Part shown: piece after piece, positions 50,076 to 61,419 of the stretch
Layout: the number at the start of each line of letters is the position of its first letter
Position numbering within the stretch: the first letter of the stretch is position 1
From: Conus ventricosus
Taxonomy: Eukaryota > Mollusca > Gastropoda > Neogastropoda > Conidae
Reading direction: 5' to 3'
Assembly (NCBI GenBank): GCA_018398815.1
Contig: CM031604.1
Location: 53,713,377 to 53,777,376 of the forward strand
DNA length: 64,000 nt
The notes under the pieces: model-generated
What the model saw: the letters and a program-made list of their open reading frames with translations, nothing else
Database searches by the model: none
What the model was told of the DNA's origin: nothing
Translations under genes and position numbers: made by a program

Positions 50076-50379
50076 AGACCCACAATATATAACAACAAAC
50101 AGTAAACGCAAACAATTGAGCGAATTCACAAAGCTGCTAGAAATGACATATGAACAATGTGCTCACTGGTTGGTCAGTCTCAATCCTCAGGCATGTCCGA
50201 CAGTGACAGCAGTTAAACTGATGAATATAAAGTAATCTAGTTATGTGTGGTGAAGCGAAGTCTGTGGGGAAAAATGTGCAAATCAAACTTTTCTCTCTCT
50301 TCAGGTGCTGGGGCTTCTGCTACCGGACATTACCAAACAGAACGTCTACGTGCTCGTCAAGGGAGGGCAGTGCTGGAAG
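50076..50379 (+). repeat. Duplicated segment, copy 1 (contains the candidate exon)
   Basis: From AGACCCAC through the exon this matches 52,675-52,935, including GACAGCAGTTAAA, TAATATAAA-like A/T sequence and the acceptor. Flanks outside are unrelated. Confidence 0.7.
50305..50379 (+). CDS. Candidate internal exon, 25 codons, unidentified
   Basis: A 75-base open stretch lies between a strong acceptor (TTTTCTCTCTCTTCAG) and a donor (AAG|GTTAGT). It reads VLGLLLPDITKQNVYVLV and then ends GGQCWK. I do not recognise the protein. A diverged copy with the same acceptor lies at 52,874 on. On the opposite strand the same bases meet stops quickly. No partner exons were found, so this may be a lone or dead exon. 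Confidence 0.3.
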
Positions 50380-50689
50380 GTTAGTAAGATACCCCACCCC
50401 CCACACATATACACACCCGCCACCTCCCTTCCCCTTCCTGTGCAAACCATTTTCGGCAGACTGGCAGCCGCTTTGGAACTGCAGATAACTGAATTGTACG
50501 TTGAAAACAAGCACTTTACCTCAACCTGGAAAAAAAAACCCACTAGCATAGAGAGAAGTTATGGACAGGATGAACCAAAATCGGCCCGCTTCTGTCTGTT
50601 TTTGTTTGGTGAAAGCGTAGATAACTTACGCCGGAAACTGACGCCACAAACTATCGTGATGCTAGGGCACAAAAGAGGATGAAGAGTTC

Positions 50690-51240
50690 TGGTCGGAAGG
50701 GAGGGAGAAGAGAAGGGGAGGGAGAGAGGAAGAGGTAGAAGAGGAGTTGAATAAGGAGGAATAATTAGAGGAAGAGGAGGGGTGGGAGAAGTATGAGCTG
50801 GAGAAGAAGAAATGGAAAAGGAACTGGAGGAGGAATTGGAATAGGAGAAGGAGAGTATATAAGAGGAGGAAGAAATTTAGGACGAAGACTAGGAGATGGA
50901 GGGAGATGAGGAATCATCAGAGTTGGGAGGAGATGGTTTGAAAGGGGAGGAATTAGTGGAGGAGGAGAAGGTGGAAGGGGAGGTACAGAACAAGGAGTCG
51001 GAGGAGGAGAGGCAGGAGAACGAATAGCAAGAGGTGGAGGAGTTGCAGGAGGAGGAGGAGAAACAGAGTTGCAGGAGGAGGAGAAGGAGAGGTGGAAGAG
51101 GCTTGGAGGATAAGGAATTGTTGGTGGAAGAGGATCTGGAAAAGGAACTGAGAGGGGAGATGGTGTAAGATGATGAGTTGGGGAAAGATTAGGTGGAGGA
51201 AGAGGAGTTGGCTTGAGTGAGGGTGGAGGAGGGGGGAGAG
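50690..51240. repeat. Purine-rich GGA/GAA tract
   Basis: About 550 bases of almost pure purine on the plus strand, made of degenerate GGAGGAGAAG motifs. The 189-codon proline/leucine-rich minus frame is a translation of this tract. Confidence 0.9.
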
Positions 51241-52674
51241 GATTTTCATTTTGGAAAAAAAAAACTCGGCCTATCGGTGGCGGTTGTAACGATTCGCCAA
51301 AAACTCGCGCTGAATACGAGGCAAGACCAGACATGTTCCATTTTCACTTGGCATTGGTCCATCGATACCGTTTATGTGTTATATTTACACAACACAGATT
51401 CAAAATACAAATGCACAACGATGACAGAGAAAGAATGCACATTCAATTCACATTCCAGGGAAAAAAAGACTTTAACAGCATGTAGCGTCAGTGGGAACAT
51501 TCAGCATTTTACAACACATGCCTCTCGAGTGAAAGGAAATTCAAGCAGATCGAGATTGAAACAAAGAGTGGCATCAACCACACGCATTCGTTCAGTCGAT
51601 CGATCTATATACAGCACGGACCGTTTCCTCTTTGAAACCAGTCCAAAGGTCTTTGAATAATGAAAGTAGTTCTGGATTATGATAATCTGATTAAGACGAA
51701 AAAAACAAACAACCAAAAACCCTGCAAATCAAAAAGAAGCGAGATATGAAAAATGACAGTGTTGATAAGGAAAGTGTGTGTAACAATCTAGTTTAAAGGC
51801 TGTTCCAGATTGGTATTCCTTGCACAAGTCTAAACATGACGCATCCAAACCCAAGCATAACGTACGAACCACTTCTCCTTTGACCGTTCATGAGAAGAAA
51901 AATCTCGACGTGTCTTCAGACGGAATGCTGTGATTACCTTACATCCTTTTGGTTTCATATACTTATGTGATTCTGCAGTCCATTTTCTTTTATGAAGGAA
52001 CAACTGCTTGTAATCCCCCACCACATACTATGTACATGTTTGGTCGAATCTCATTTCGTAGACTTGCGTTTTTTGATGAAGAAAAGGTAAAATATGAGAA
52101 ACGCTTCCCCCCCCCCCCCCCCCCCATGCCATTATAGGCAATTAAGACTGTAATGAAAGGCAAGCTTGTATTTGTATACAGTGACTCGATCAAACGTAAA
52201 CATGAAACCAGAACAAAGGTAATTGAAAGTGGGAAAAAAAATGTGCAAAGACTTGCAGAATGACGCGTGAAAGGACCACAGAAGCATACACGGTGAACAA
52301 ATGCAAAATATGATAGAAGAAAAAAGCGAGTGATAGAGAAGAGGAAATTGCCATTTGTAGGCTGAAAGAGCTCTTGTCGCGTGCTTGATTTACTGAAACT
52401 TTCGAATCCAAAAAGTATTATTTTATTACAATCTATGCTTTCGTTCCTATATATGAGAGTTGAATACCTGTCCCTCTCCCCAGTAGCTCCACACATACAC
52501 AGTATCATCGTGTTAAATGATGTGCCAAACAGCTTTGTTTCATTTCAAATATATTCGGTTTATTAGAATCCTTTGAAGCGTATAGCGACATCCACAAGCA
52601 CGTTTTACTAGGAAGAGCGCGTTTCTTCAAACCAGCTTCTCCGCCATCACCCTCCCTCCCCCGAAGTGTTATGA
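51241..52674. other. No gene recognised
   Basis: Unique A/T-rich sequence with a C-run at about 52,108-52,125. Short frames on both strands have no family features. Confidence 0.5.
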
Positions 52675-52935
52675 CGAAGACCCACGATATGTAACAAACA
52701 GTAAATGCAAATAAATCGGCGAATACATCAAGCTGATAGAAATGAAAAATTAACACCGGTTCCTCGGGCATTCTGACATTGACAGCAGTTAAAATGTTAA
52801 ATATAAACTAATTTAGTGTTGCGTGCTGAAGCGGTCTGTTGGGAAAAAATATGCAAGTCGAACGTCTCTTCAGGTGCTGGGCTCCTGCTCCCGGACATCG
52901 GCACCAGAACGCCTGCGTGCTCATCAATTGGCACA
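52675..52935 (+). repeat. Duplicated segment, copy 2 (degenerate exon)
   Basis: Matches 50,076-50,379. The acceptor (GTCTCTTCAG, ending 52,873) and the start GTGCTGGG are kept, but indels in the exon (CTGGGCTCCTGCTCCC; ACATCGGCACCAG) break the frame and no donor matches. It looks like the dead copy of the pair. Confidence 0.6.
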
Positions 52936-53814
52936 GACGGGCGTGGAGAGATATGGAGACGGAACCGGGCAGGAAGAGACGGGGGGAGGGAACAAGTAGG
53001 GAGATGGACTCCAAATCCGGCTCCCTACTAGTGTTGCCATGCTGCAGAAAGGCGGACCGGACAGACCCAATGGCCGTCGTTAGTTCCCTTTCACGCCCAT
53101 GGCAAGTTACAAAAATGTCTACGGCCAGACTTCTTTGGTACGATTTACATAAAAGAAAGTAAAACTTTCGGGGGTCGCAGACATCTTACCATTTTCTTGT
53201 ACTTTTCAAACTTTGATTAACCAAAGTAACAAAATGGCTTCGTTTAGCAAAAATAGGAAGAAAAAAAAGCACGATACACGGCATCTAAAACGAACATTAC
53301 TTGTCTGTGGCAACTAAAGTGAGCTCATCACTTGGCTTACATAAAGATTTAAAATCTAACATAACGTCAACTACATCGTGATGGAACACAGCAAGTTTTA
53401 AAAAATGGAGAACAAAACAAAAACAAAACAAAACAGAAAATGACAAACATGCATGCAATAACAGAGCGAATTAAAACATCTTACGTAGACTGAGGGAGGG
53501 AGAGATACGCACCATTTACATTACGACTTGTAATTAACATGTCTGTGATAACTAGAACGAGCTGACCACATGGCTTATCCCCCCCCAAAAAAAAAAACAC
53601 ACATAAAAACATAAAATGTAATCCACGTCGTGAAGAAAAAAAGTTATAAAACCCCAAAAAAAAGACAGACCCTAACAAAGAAAATTAGAACATCTTTTGC
53701 AGAATAAAAGAAATCAATGGACTGGAATTGGATAAAAACCACCCCCATACTTAGTTTTTTGGGCAACGCTTCTAGAACCTCTTGTTATCAACATTCACTG
53801 CTGCATTCACACAA
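52936..53814. other. No gene recognised
   Basis: A-rich unique sequence; no motif, splice-bounded frame or repeat stood out. Confidence 0.5.
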
Positions 53815-55105
53815 TCATGGGTAATAAAGATCTGTCATCCAACGGTGGCACCGAACCAAGCAGGCGACACGTTCCACGTGCTCCAAGCTTTGTCCTAGAA
53901 CATCCACATCAAACGGTGTTTGTGTAAAACAGATGGCAGGTGGAGGCAGCATAAACAACCTCTTTTCAATCATGTGCGTAAAGCATGAAAACGCGAAATG
54001 AAAAACTAATATTAAAAAAAAAAGACAAACATCTAAACCCGCAAATGAAAACGACTGTCCCGATTTTTTGACAAGTTTGGCAGGACCAGCACTCTTGTAC
54101 AGAGAGAAAAACACCTGTCCCTGTGATAACCAGCTGTGGTCACTAGTGACCGACTGTGGCCCTGAATGAATCACGGACAAAGGACTGAAGATCCCAGACG
54201 GCATAATGAGGAACAGAACATCAGATTTGCAGCCCTGAGGTTTCAGCTGGCAAACATCAAAACAATCTGGCCTCGCTGCAAACGGAACGACTCGGCTAAC
54301 GAAAAGGTGTTCGTCTGTCACAAAATCAACTCTGAATGAGAAAAACGAAACTATTCTTGTAAGAAAAAATGAAAATACGTTTTGTATGTGAAACACGGTC
54401 ATTCGAGGAAAAAAAAAAAACCCTTCAAAACTTCCGACTTATTCGTGCAGGCATTTCACCATTTCTGAGAAACAGAAAGGAAGAGGAGAGCACATGTATG
54501 TTGATACACAGCACAGGTTCGCTTACAGAAAAGACGTGCCAGATCGAGAGCAAATTTCATCTTTTTCAACATGCGTAATAATCAAGATGACCATAATTGG
54601 ACCACAACTGAAAAAAAATGTCACATACAGTACGTTTTTTTGACCAATATATCTTTTGGAGTAAAATGTACATAATCATGGATAATGACAACAGTTGAGC
54701 GAACAAAATTAATGCACGATTTTTTAAATTTTTTTTCATAATGACGATTTTGATGATCGGGGATACATTGAGCAAATCCAAAAGTGATCCTTATCTTGTT
54801 TCAAAACGCACACATTTGTCATAATGCTGTCTCTACATCATATCAAACTCGGCATACGTTGCTCGATTTGAATCATCAACTACCTTCAAAACGGTCTCCA
54901 CGGTTGAAGTGGACAGGGTTGATGGTACTTACTCTGTGAGCTCTTTCAGCAGCTTTTCACACTAAAACATTTTGTCGGGTGTCCAACGACTCGTCCACAT
55001 GAGTTTCAGTAACTGTGTAGAGAACTGCTTTCACCCGGCTGGTTTCTTGCCAGTCACAAAATTTGACATGAATCATTTCACTGAAAGTTCAATTTCAAGC
55101 AAATA
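53815..55105 (-). other. Possible exons of an unidentified minus-strand gene
   Basis: Three stretches look splice-bounded. At about 55,085-54,960 an open segment (EMIHVKFCDWQETSRVKAVL...) follows an ACTTTCAG acceptor. At 54,961-54,933 a 29-base open segment (CEKLLKELT) ends in a strong donor AGA|GTAAGT. At about 54,335 CATTCAG|A opens a long frame (VDFVTDEHLFVSRVVPFAAR...) that keeps the phase set by that donor and stays open to 53,815. I do not recognise the protein. A stop separates the first two stretches in one frame, so either a small intron or an error lies there. It is downstream of the alpha2/delta gene on the same strand. Confidence 0.25.
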
Positions 55106-56241
55106 CTTCCTATACTATTAAAATAAATGTTCTTGCTTTACACAATAGATCTTGTGTGAATTGTACGTTTAACGAGAGATGTTTTTTTTTTTCAACGAAC
55201 AATTCATTCAGACACTTTCCATATTCCCATTTTAAATAAGCATTTAACCAAGAGCGTTATTTCACACTGAAAAATCGCCCACACAATCAAGAACTGTTGG
55301 ATACCTCTGTTTGAAACGTTGAACACGTAAACAAAATTAAAGTAGTTAATCTTAAAAATCTGTATGCTGAAACCGACATCCATGCCATTTTCGTACATTA
55401 ATTGAATCAAACTTTCCTGGTTGGTTTTGGTTACCATACAAACGATTTCGGGAACTTCGAAATACCAAGTACTAAATCTCGACAGTAATGTGTACCGGTA
55501 ACCTGTTTACGCAGTTCTTACACACCGCTCGACTGTTCGCAATGCCAACGTTTGATCGGCAACAACGGAAAAAGACGGCTTTACACATCACACACACCGA
55601 CAGTAACACAGGCATCTGGTCTCAAAAGGTATTGCACAAGAACACAACTCAGCACTTGTCAGTGAAGATGAAAAAGGCCTTAACAAATATAGATCTCCAT
55701 CACAGGACACGTCTCATGATCAACAACCATTTCATCGCAAAACCGTAACGGAGATCACCCACGAATCACATTCACTGCACAATATCAGCGCCACAACATC
55801 CACCTTGAAGAAAGGAAATAGTTCCGGCAAGGCATTGTAACAGAACAAAGTATACTCTCGCCACCTTTGCGGACACCCTTGCCTCGGTTTTTGTTTGATA
55901 CGAGTGAATACCAAAAAAAAAAATCCCAACAGAAATCCTTCCCTTACACATTTTTTTTTCTTTGTGCGATGACAATGCGTCCCTCGGTCAGGGATGCCGG
56001 AAAGGCTGGAAAACTTCTGACCTTGGCAATGTTCAGTGATGAGGACAGGGTTTCCACACTCTGCCAGTAACAAGTGAAAAATAAAAAACATCCCTTGCAG
56101 AGTCCCTCCTTACGATCCCTTCCGCGCCGTTTTAGACCATAGCTCACGATTAACTTTCAGCTTCATAGCAAACAAAGTTGGGTAACTCTTGATCCCACGA
56201 TGAAATATTTCATCATGAAAGCAGGCGTTACCCCACTTGTT
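55106..56241. other. No gene recognised
   Basis: A/T-rich sequence with small overlapping frames on both strands and no recognisable domains. Confidence 0.5.
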
Positions 56242-56511
56242 TGTTATTTACCGTTGACCGTTCCCTGCCTCGTTATTGACCGTTCCCTGCCTCTCGTTAT
56301 TGACCGTTCCCTGCCTCTCGTTATTGACCGTTCCCTGCCTCTCGTTATTGACCGTTCCCCTGCCTCTCGTTATTTACCGTTCCCTGCCTCTCGTTATTGA
56401 CCGTTCCCTGCCTCGTTATTTACCGTTCCCTGCCTCTCGTTATTTACTATTCCCCTGCCTCTCGTTATTGACCGTTCCCTGCCTCCCGTTATTTACCATT
56501 CCCTGCCTCGT
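56242..56511. repeat. Minisatellite, unit 24 bp, about 11 copies
   Basis: The unit is CGTTATTGACC followed by GTTCCCTGCCTCT, with GACC/TACC variants and occasional two-base losses. Because 24 is a multiple of three it also reads as VIDRSLPL repeats, but there is no sign of a gene. A separate 24-base duplication (GATTGTAACAACTTTGTCCAGA) follows at about 56,529-56,575. Confidence 0.95.
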
Positions 56512-57712
56512 TTAAAGACTTCCATAAGATTGTAACAACTTTGTCCAGAGATTGTAACAACTTTGTCCAGAGACTGGAAAAAAAAAATCTGAACACCGTC
56601 AGATGTAGGACTACAGGATTCCATTCCTCTGTTTTTTATTTTGGCTAGGTTAAAGTGGTATCTGGAGTGTGGCATAAAGAATGGTCAGTGGTCTACTCCG
56701 GTCCCTGTGCCTATGCGGTAGACGGTCTGTAGTCAGCAATGAGAGGCCAGTTGAAGACACAGAAATACGAGAAGGTGGGATGCTTCACACAGAATGGCGA
56801 AAACAAGTTGCGTTAGTTCACCACCCATCCAGTCGTATGAAGTAACATAACTTGTTTTCTATCGATATTCATAACTTGTTTCTATTTATATTCATACAAT
56901 TACCTGCAATCGATAGTTGTTGTCGCCAACTCGTGTGGATTGTGGAATCTAGGTAGTCATAAGAGAGGAATTGGGTGGAAAATGATGCTCAGGAAAGTTA
57001 GTTACAAAAACCTTGGAAGAAAAAAAAAAACTATAAGGAATCTGATGCTATTTGTTTTCTTAGTCTTGTCAAAGAGGTAATACTGCTGCCTGCAGACACG
57101 GACAGTGGCAGTGCAACATTCCATCTGCTGCAGCCTGAGCTCCCAAGGAAGTTAAATTGAATGAATAAAAAAAAAGAAAAGAATGCAAACGGACCATTTT
57201 CACCTAATCATTAACGAAAAGTCTTTAGAAAAGGAAGGCTTCACTTCTCTCTTTGACACCCTTTAACTAAAGACCACCTCGCAATGAGAGCTATAACCTG
57301 ACGGGAAGGGACTCGCATGGGATGATTCCCCTCAACACCCCCCCCCCCCCCCCCCTTTACTCGTTAAATAAACTCTCTCTCTTGTACCAAAAGATCAGAA
57401 ACCGGCCTCTTGACATCAGGCTTTTGAAATTCGACTGACCGGTCAACAGATGGACTAGCCGCGACAGTAAAGCATTCAAGTGGTCTTGACAATGGATGCA
57501 CAGCAAACTGTACAGGGAAGAAAAAAATTAAACCAAGAACGACAACTGAGACCACCCGAATGCTGTTCCGAGACATGACTGGTCTTCCCTGACAAGGCAG
57601 CAGAAAGTTTGTAGGCAATGCATGCAAGACACTGCGGTTGGGAAGGAAGCTAGAGAGAGAGATGAGGTGGCTGGGGGTCGTTCGTCGCGGGGCACCGACA
57701 CAGGTCCTCTTG
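56512..57712 (-). other. 3' flank (probable UTR) of the alpha2/delta gene
   Basis: Downstream of the stop on the minus strand. A C-run lies at about 57,340-57,356. AATAAA on the minus strand near 56,635 is one possible polyadenylation signal, unproven. No other gene is seen. Confidence 0.4.
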
Positions 57713-57820
57713 TCAGCAAGCCCAGAGCAGGAGCGAGGAGAGCAAGATGGCGGCCAGGAGGAGACAACCGCGGGCCAAGGACACGTCATGCTGTCCGGAG
57801 AGTCCGCACGTGTAGTCCTC
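57713..57820 (-). CDS. Voltage-gated calcium channel alpha2/delta subunit, last coding exon
   Basis: The exon starts after TTTTATTCCCAAACAG and encodes 35 residues to a TGA at 57,715-57,713. It reads EDYTCGLSGQHD, then SLARG and a hydrophobic tail CLLLAAILLSSLLLWAC. The alpha2/delta family ends in the same way: a conserved E-D-Y-T and Cys-Gly motif just before a hydrophobic C-terminus that directs GPI or membrane anchoring. There is no basic cytoplasmic tail, which favours a GPI signal. The phase (0) fits the donor of the preceding exon at 60,185. The protein is an extracellular auxiliary subunit that raises surface expression of high-voltage-activated calcium channels. The exon is too short to show as a long open frame and is overlapped by two unrelated ones. 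Confidence 0.85.
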   Translation of the reverse strand, partial: EDYTCGLSGQHDVSLARGCLLLAAILLSSLLLWAC

Positions 57821-58522
57821 CTGTTTGGGAATAAAACGCGTATCAGCAGATTTTTTTTAAAATTTTTTTTTTTATAACATTTATTTTCCCATAAATCTTT
57901 CGGCTGGATTAGCCTTTCAATGAGGCTTTGGTTGGTACACAAAAGCAAAATGAGTTCCAATAGGAGCTATTTTTTTTCAATGCACGTCAGGTTTAAATCG
58001 TGTTTGTTTATCTTCTCAGCTCAAAATGAAATTTCATGAGCATAAACTAATTTGAGAACTTATTTACACAACTATTGTTAAACACGAAAAACACATTTCA
58101 TTTAGTATTTTCCATTCCAAACGCATCGGGCCCAAGCATAACACACGTGCCGTCACTAGACCTGTTAACCGTTTTTCTGGAACTCTTTCCTCAACCTTTC
58201 AGATCTAAGTGTAACATAGCAAACTAAAAGTGTGATCAGAGGCTGAAGAACGTAATATCTGAGCATGTAATCCAACCTTCCATGTTCCACGTTCCTTTCG
58301 CAATTTCAGCAACTCCAGACATTTACATTCTGATCATGCGTGTGACTTCCTTTTCGATGCCGTTGTGGAACGAAGCATGACGCCAAAGTCGGTTAACGCT
58401 TTGATAGCACGTTCATGTGCGGTGGGTGCTTATAGTACCAAACGTTCCAGGTGCGTTCTCAGCACCACCGTTACGCCATGGAAGCTCTTCGTGCTTCGTT
58501 GAGCACTATCAGCCACTACCAT

Positions 58523-58523
<1 letters not shown>

Positions 58524-58565
<42 letters not shown>
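58524..58565. repeat. Poly-G run of 42
   Basis: Uninterrupted G42 on the plus strand (C42 on the transcribed sense of the channel intron); the length is probably approximate. Confidence 0.9.
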
Positions 58566-59118
58566 CGGCTTCTGTTAAAACTTCAGGAGGATTCTAATCT
58601 TAAGTCTGACCTGACGTTAGATCCTCTCCAGCTCCGTAGTACAACGGAAACAACTTTCTCCAAAGTGCAGTTTTGAAAATCTCTGTTGTAGGATGCAGCC
58701 TAAGAAACTACTGGTGGATGGGGACTTTCTAATGAGTCATTTGTTATCCTGAGGTGGAAGGCAAGCAGGCCTGTGCAAGGACATTTTTTCCCCTATTCCT
58801 ATCACAGCCCGTTGTAGGTAACCGTGGGAAAATGCCCCAACAAATTAAAACAAGGTCTCTGCCGAGTACTATCAGCTATTACAATCATTTGGTTGTTTTT
58901 TTTTTACCCAAGACCTCAGCATGAGTCAAAACTCGTCAAGTCCTGCCCGACCTTTGATTTTCTTCACTTGACAGGATTCTCTGGAAGGTGTTCGCTGTCC
59001 TTGAAAAGTTTCATATGTTCGCGTACGTCTAGGAAGGGCTGGGGGGGGGGGGGGGGGGGGGAGGTAGTTATTTCTCAGGTCTCCCTCAAATTCAGGTACG
59101 TTGTGCTTTGAGTAACAC

Positions 59119-59430
59119 GTTGAGACACTTTAGGAATTCTGATGGAGCGATTTTGGAACAAAAGGGGGGGGGGGGGGGGGGGATCGGTATGGGTTCGGTT
59201 CCCCCCATCCCCACTCCCTCCCCGATACCAATCTGATCTTCCGACGCTTATTGGGACTAATGGTAGTTTCTGAGCTGTCCGTGGGGACACTTTGGGAATT
59301 CTGATGGGAGTGATTTTGGAACAAAGGGGAAGATCGGTCTGGGTTTGGTTTTCCCCCATCCCCACCCCTTCCCGACACCAATCTGATCTTCCCAGGTGTG
59401 TAGGGACTAATGGCAGTTCCTGAGCTGTCT
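59119..59430. repeat. Direct duplication, two copies of about 155 bp
   Basis: 59,119-59,280 and 59,281-59,430 share GGAATTCTGATGG, GATTTTGGAACAAA, CCCCCATCCCCACTCC, ACCAATCTGATCTTCC and GGGACTAATGG in the same order. The first copy has a G-run where the second has GGGGAAG. Confidence 0.85.
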
Positions 59431-60184
59431 GACTGCTGCTCTCTGCTTGGTGCAAAGGACGGGCATAACCAGCCCTCATCAAACCCCAACGCCTCTCCCT
59501 GTCTGTCTGCAAAACGTCATTCCCCTAAGCACTGCTTCAGCTGACGGACTCAGTCACCTGGGTCGGTTGCCTTGACATGGCATGGCAAAAGCTGTACGCA
59601 GCAAGTGTGATGTTTGTGAAATGCTAGCAACTGCTTCTCTTTTGGCACCGAAGGGCATCACGTGATCATGTTTAGGCTAACGATGTACTTTAGGCAGAAA
59701 CTCTACGGAGAGATAAAAGGGAGATAATGGCAACACTAATTCATTTGAAGATGTTCTTCTAGAGAAAAAAAAGTGTTGTAATTATCGTTGCGTGTATTTC
59801 CACCCTGTCTTAACGGCATCACAAGAGCTCAGAAATTTGGTTAATACAAAAAAACAACCAACCAAACCTATTCAGTAAGAAAAGAAAATCCATCTTCATC
59901 GCAAAATGTGCTACGTATTCTCTCCCTTTGTGGTGGTGTGTTCAGCTATAATTATGCGAGGCCAGAATGTTTCTGAACCCGACCAAGACTACAGTGACAA
60001 TAAGATTAACAAAATAAAAGATTTCTATCGCCTTTTCTATTTGACTGATTTTTTTGGTAATGATGTAGCCAAACAGTTCTTTAATAATATGAAATTATGC
60101 CTTTTGTAGGCCATATATTTTCTACTGCTGACCCTTTGAGACGAGTAATCCAACATTACGTTGATTTCCAAGAGCATACCCCAC

Positions 60185-60296
60185 CTCATTTCGCGAGTCC
60201 AGACAGAGAGCGTTGGTGGTGCGCGTGTTGTCCACGCGTTTCAGCTCGTTGGAGAAATTGAAGAGCCTCTCACACTGTTGCTCCTCCGTATGTGAC
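60185..60296 (-). CDS. Calcium channel alpha2/delta subunit, penultimate coding exon
   Basis: Certain coding runs from Cys at 60,274 to GAG at 60,185: CERLFNFSNELKRVDNTRTT then NALCLDSRNE. Joined to the last exon this gives C-x22-C...E-E-D-Y-T-C-G, the cysteine layout of the alpha2/delta C-terminus (delta part). The donor is GAG|GTGGGG in phase 0. The 5' edge is unclear: an AG before GTCACATAC would start the exon at 60,296, but that reading is one base out of frame with CERL unless a G in TACGGAGGAG is extra. An AG nearer, giving EQQCERL, is the alternative. Confidence 0.8.
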
Positions 60297-60910
60297 CTCG
60301 GTCAAGGAGAATATGACGTAATGGGAGACGTGACGTCAACAGCGAGACATGACGTAATATAGCAAAAAGCATGTCATGCGGAAAACATGACGCAACAGGT
60401 GCTGTAACGCTACTGCCAGAGAAGTTGGACCAAAAGGGAATATAATGTAAGGGGACACATGGGGTGGGGACACAATGTAAAGTGGAATTTTATGCAATGG
60501 GGAACATAAGGGAATGGGGAATATGGAACAGGAAACACGATACAAGTAGATCACGCTATCGATAACATAGTCTAACAGGGGATATGATGCACATCATATG
60601 CGAATGGTGTAGGGTAATGGAGAAAGTTGTCATGCGTATCAAATTTCATTAAGAACATCGTAGTCGGTGAGCCGATCCATACACATTGTTAAGTTATCTT
60701 TATTTACACATATATATACACACACGCGTGCGCGCGCGCGCGCACACACACACACACTTCCATGTCCCATCCATTTCCCTCTTTCTGCGACACTTTTTTT
60801 TCATACATCACGCGCTTCCTGCAGGTCTTCCTCTTTTCCCTCCCTGCTTTCAATCCTAAACGCTCTTTCTCCCACACAAACACGACTAAAAAGAGAAGGA
60901 TATATGAGAC
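60297..60910 (-). other. Intron of the alpha2/delta gene
   Basis: About 614 bases. It contains a CA/CG microsatellite (60,717-60,757) with a GCGCGC core. Short imperfect repeats of GACGTAATG/GACACAATG-type words occur at 60,310-60,540. Confidence 0.6.
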
Positions 60911-61027
60911 TTCGTAAGGGTTGACGAGGAACGTGTCATTGGCGGTGTCACACTTGCAGTCAGCAGCTGCCATGATCATGAGCAGGTTGGTGTTCTCCAC
61001 CCAGTTCACCGAGTACGACCTGTCGCA
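60911..61027 (-). CDS. Calcium channel alpha2/delta subunit, internal exon near C-terminus
   Basis: 39 codons from Cys at 61,027 to Glu at 60,911: CDRSYSVNWVENTNLLMIM, then AAADCKCDTANDTFLVNPYE. The spacing C-x-R-x-aromatic, seven residues, N-T-N-L-hydrophobic-I-M, C-x-C-D-T is that of vertebrate alpha2/delta-1/2 just upstream of the last cysteines. The upstream edge is uncertain: CAG|GTCG at 61,020 could be the acceptor, though the conserved Cys lies just outside it. The open frame otherwise runs back into a CA repeat (61,057-61,092), which I do not believe is coding. The donor GAA|GTCTCA is weak. Earlier exons must lie at higher coordinates, probably beyond the window. Confidence 0.85.
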
Positions 61028-61049
61028 TTCCCATGTAAACACACATACG

Positions 61050-61060
61050 CGCGCGCGAGC

Positions 61061-61092
<32 letters not shown>

Positions 61093-61367
61093 CAACATAC
61101 ATCAGTACGAGCCGTCCATCAACAAGATCCCATGTGTCAAAATGACTGTAAATGCAGATTAAAAGTTGTGTTTACGAGGATCATAAAGAAAAGGAGTGAA
61201 AAAGTGAACAGCAGGGGCCCAAACAGGCATCCTTCCCCCCCCCCACCCCCCCCCCCCCCCCCCCCCCCCCCCCTTACGTATTCAAACTTTAATAATTTTT
61301 TACAAACTTTATTAATACTATCATAACGATCCTATACAAGTCATGAAAACTGCTTTTTTTTCTCTTT

Positions 61368-61399
<32 letters not shown>

Positions 61400-61402
61400 T
61401 TA
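61050..61402. repeat. CA repeat, C-run and T-run
   Basis: CA/CG repeat at 61,043-61,092, C-rich run at about 61,236-61,273 and T-rich run at about 61,354-61,402. They lie in the presumed upstream intron of the alpha2/delta gene. Confidence 0.85.
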
Positions 61403-61419
61403 ACACAAATTTCATCCTC

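Larger units (their letters stand above)
57821..60184 (-). other. Last intron of the alpha2/delta gene
   Basis: The intron is 2,364 bases, from GAG|GTGGGG at 60,185/60,184 to the AAACAG acceptor at 57,821. It contains a G42 run, further G-runs near 59,041 and 59,164, and a direct duplication at 59,119-59,430. Confidence 0.75.

Noticed and set aside
50765..51334. 189-codon proline-rich minus-strand frame
   Set aside because: Translation of a purine-rich simple tract; no start context or domain.
56242..56511. CRISPR-like regular repeats
   Set aside because: The 24-bp units are contiguous with no spacers, in animal DNA; this is a minisatellite.
57364..57960. 198-codon minus-strand frame
   Set aside because: It is in another frame over the last alpha2/delta exon and its UTR; the splice-bounded EDYTCG frame explains the region better.
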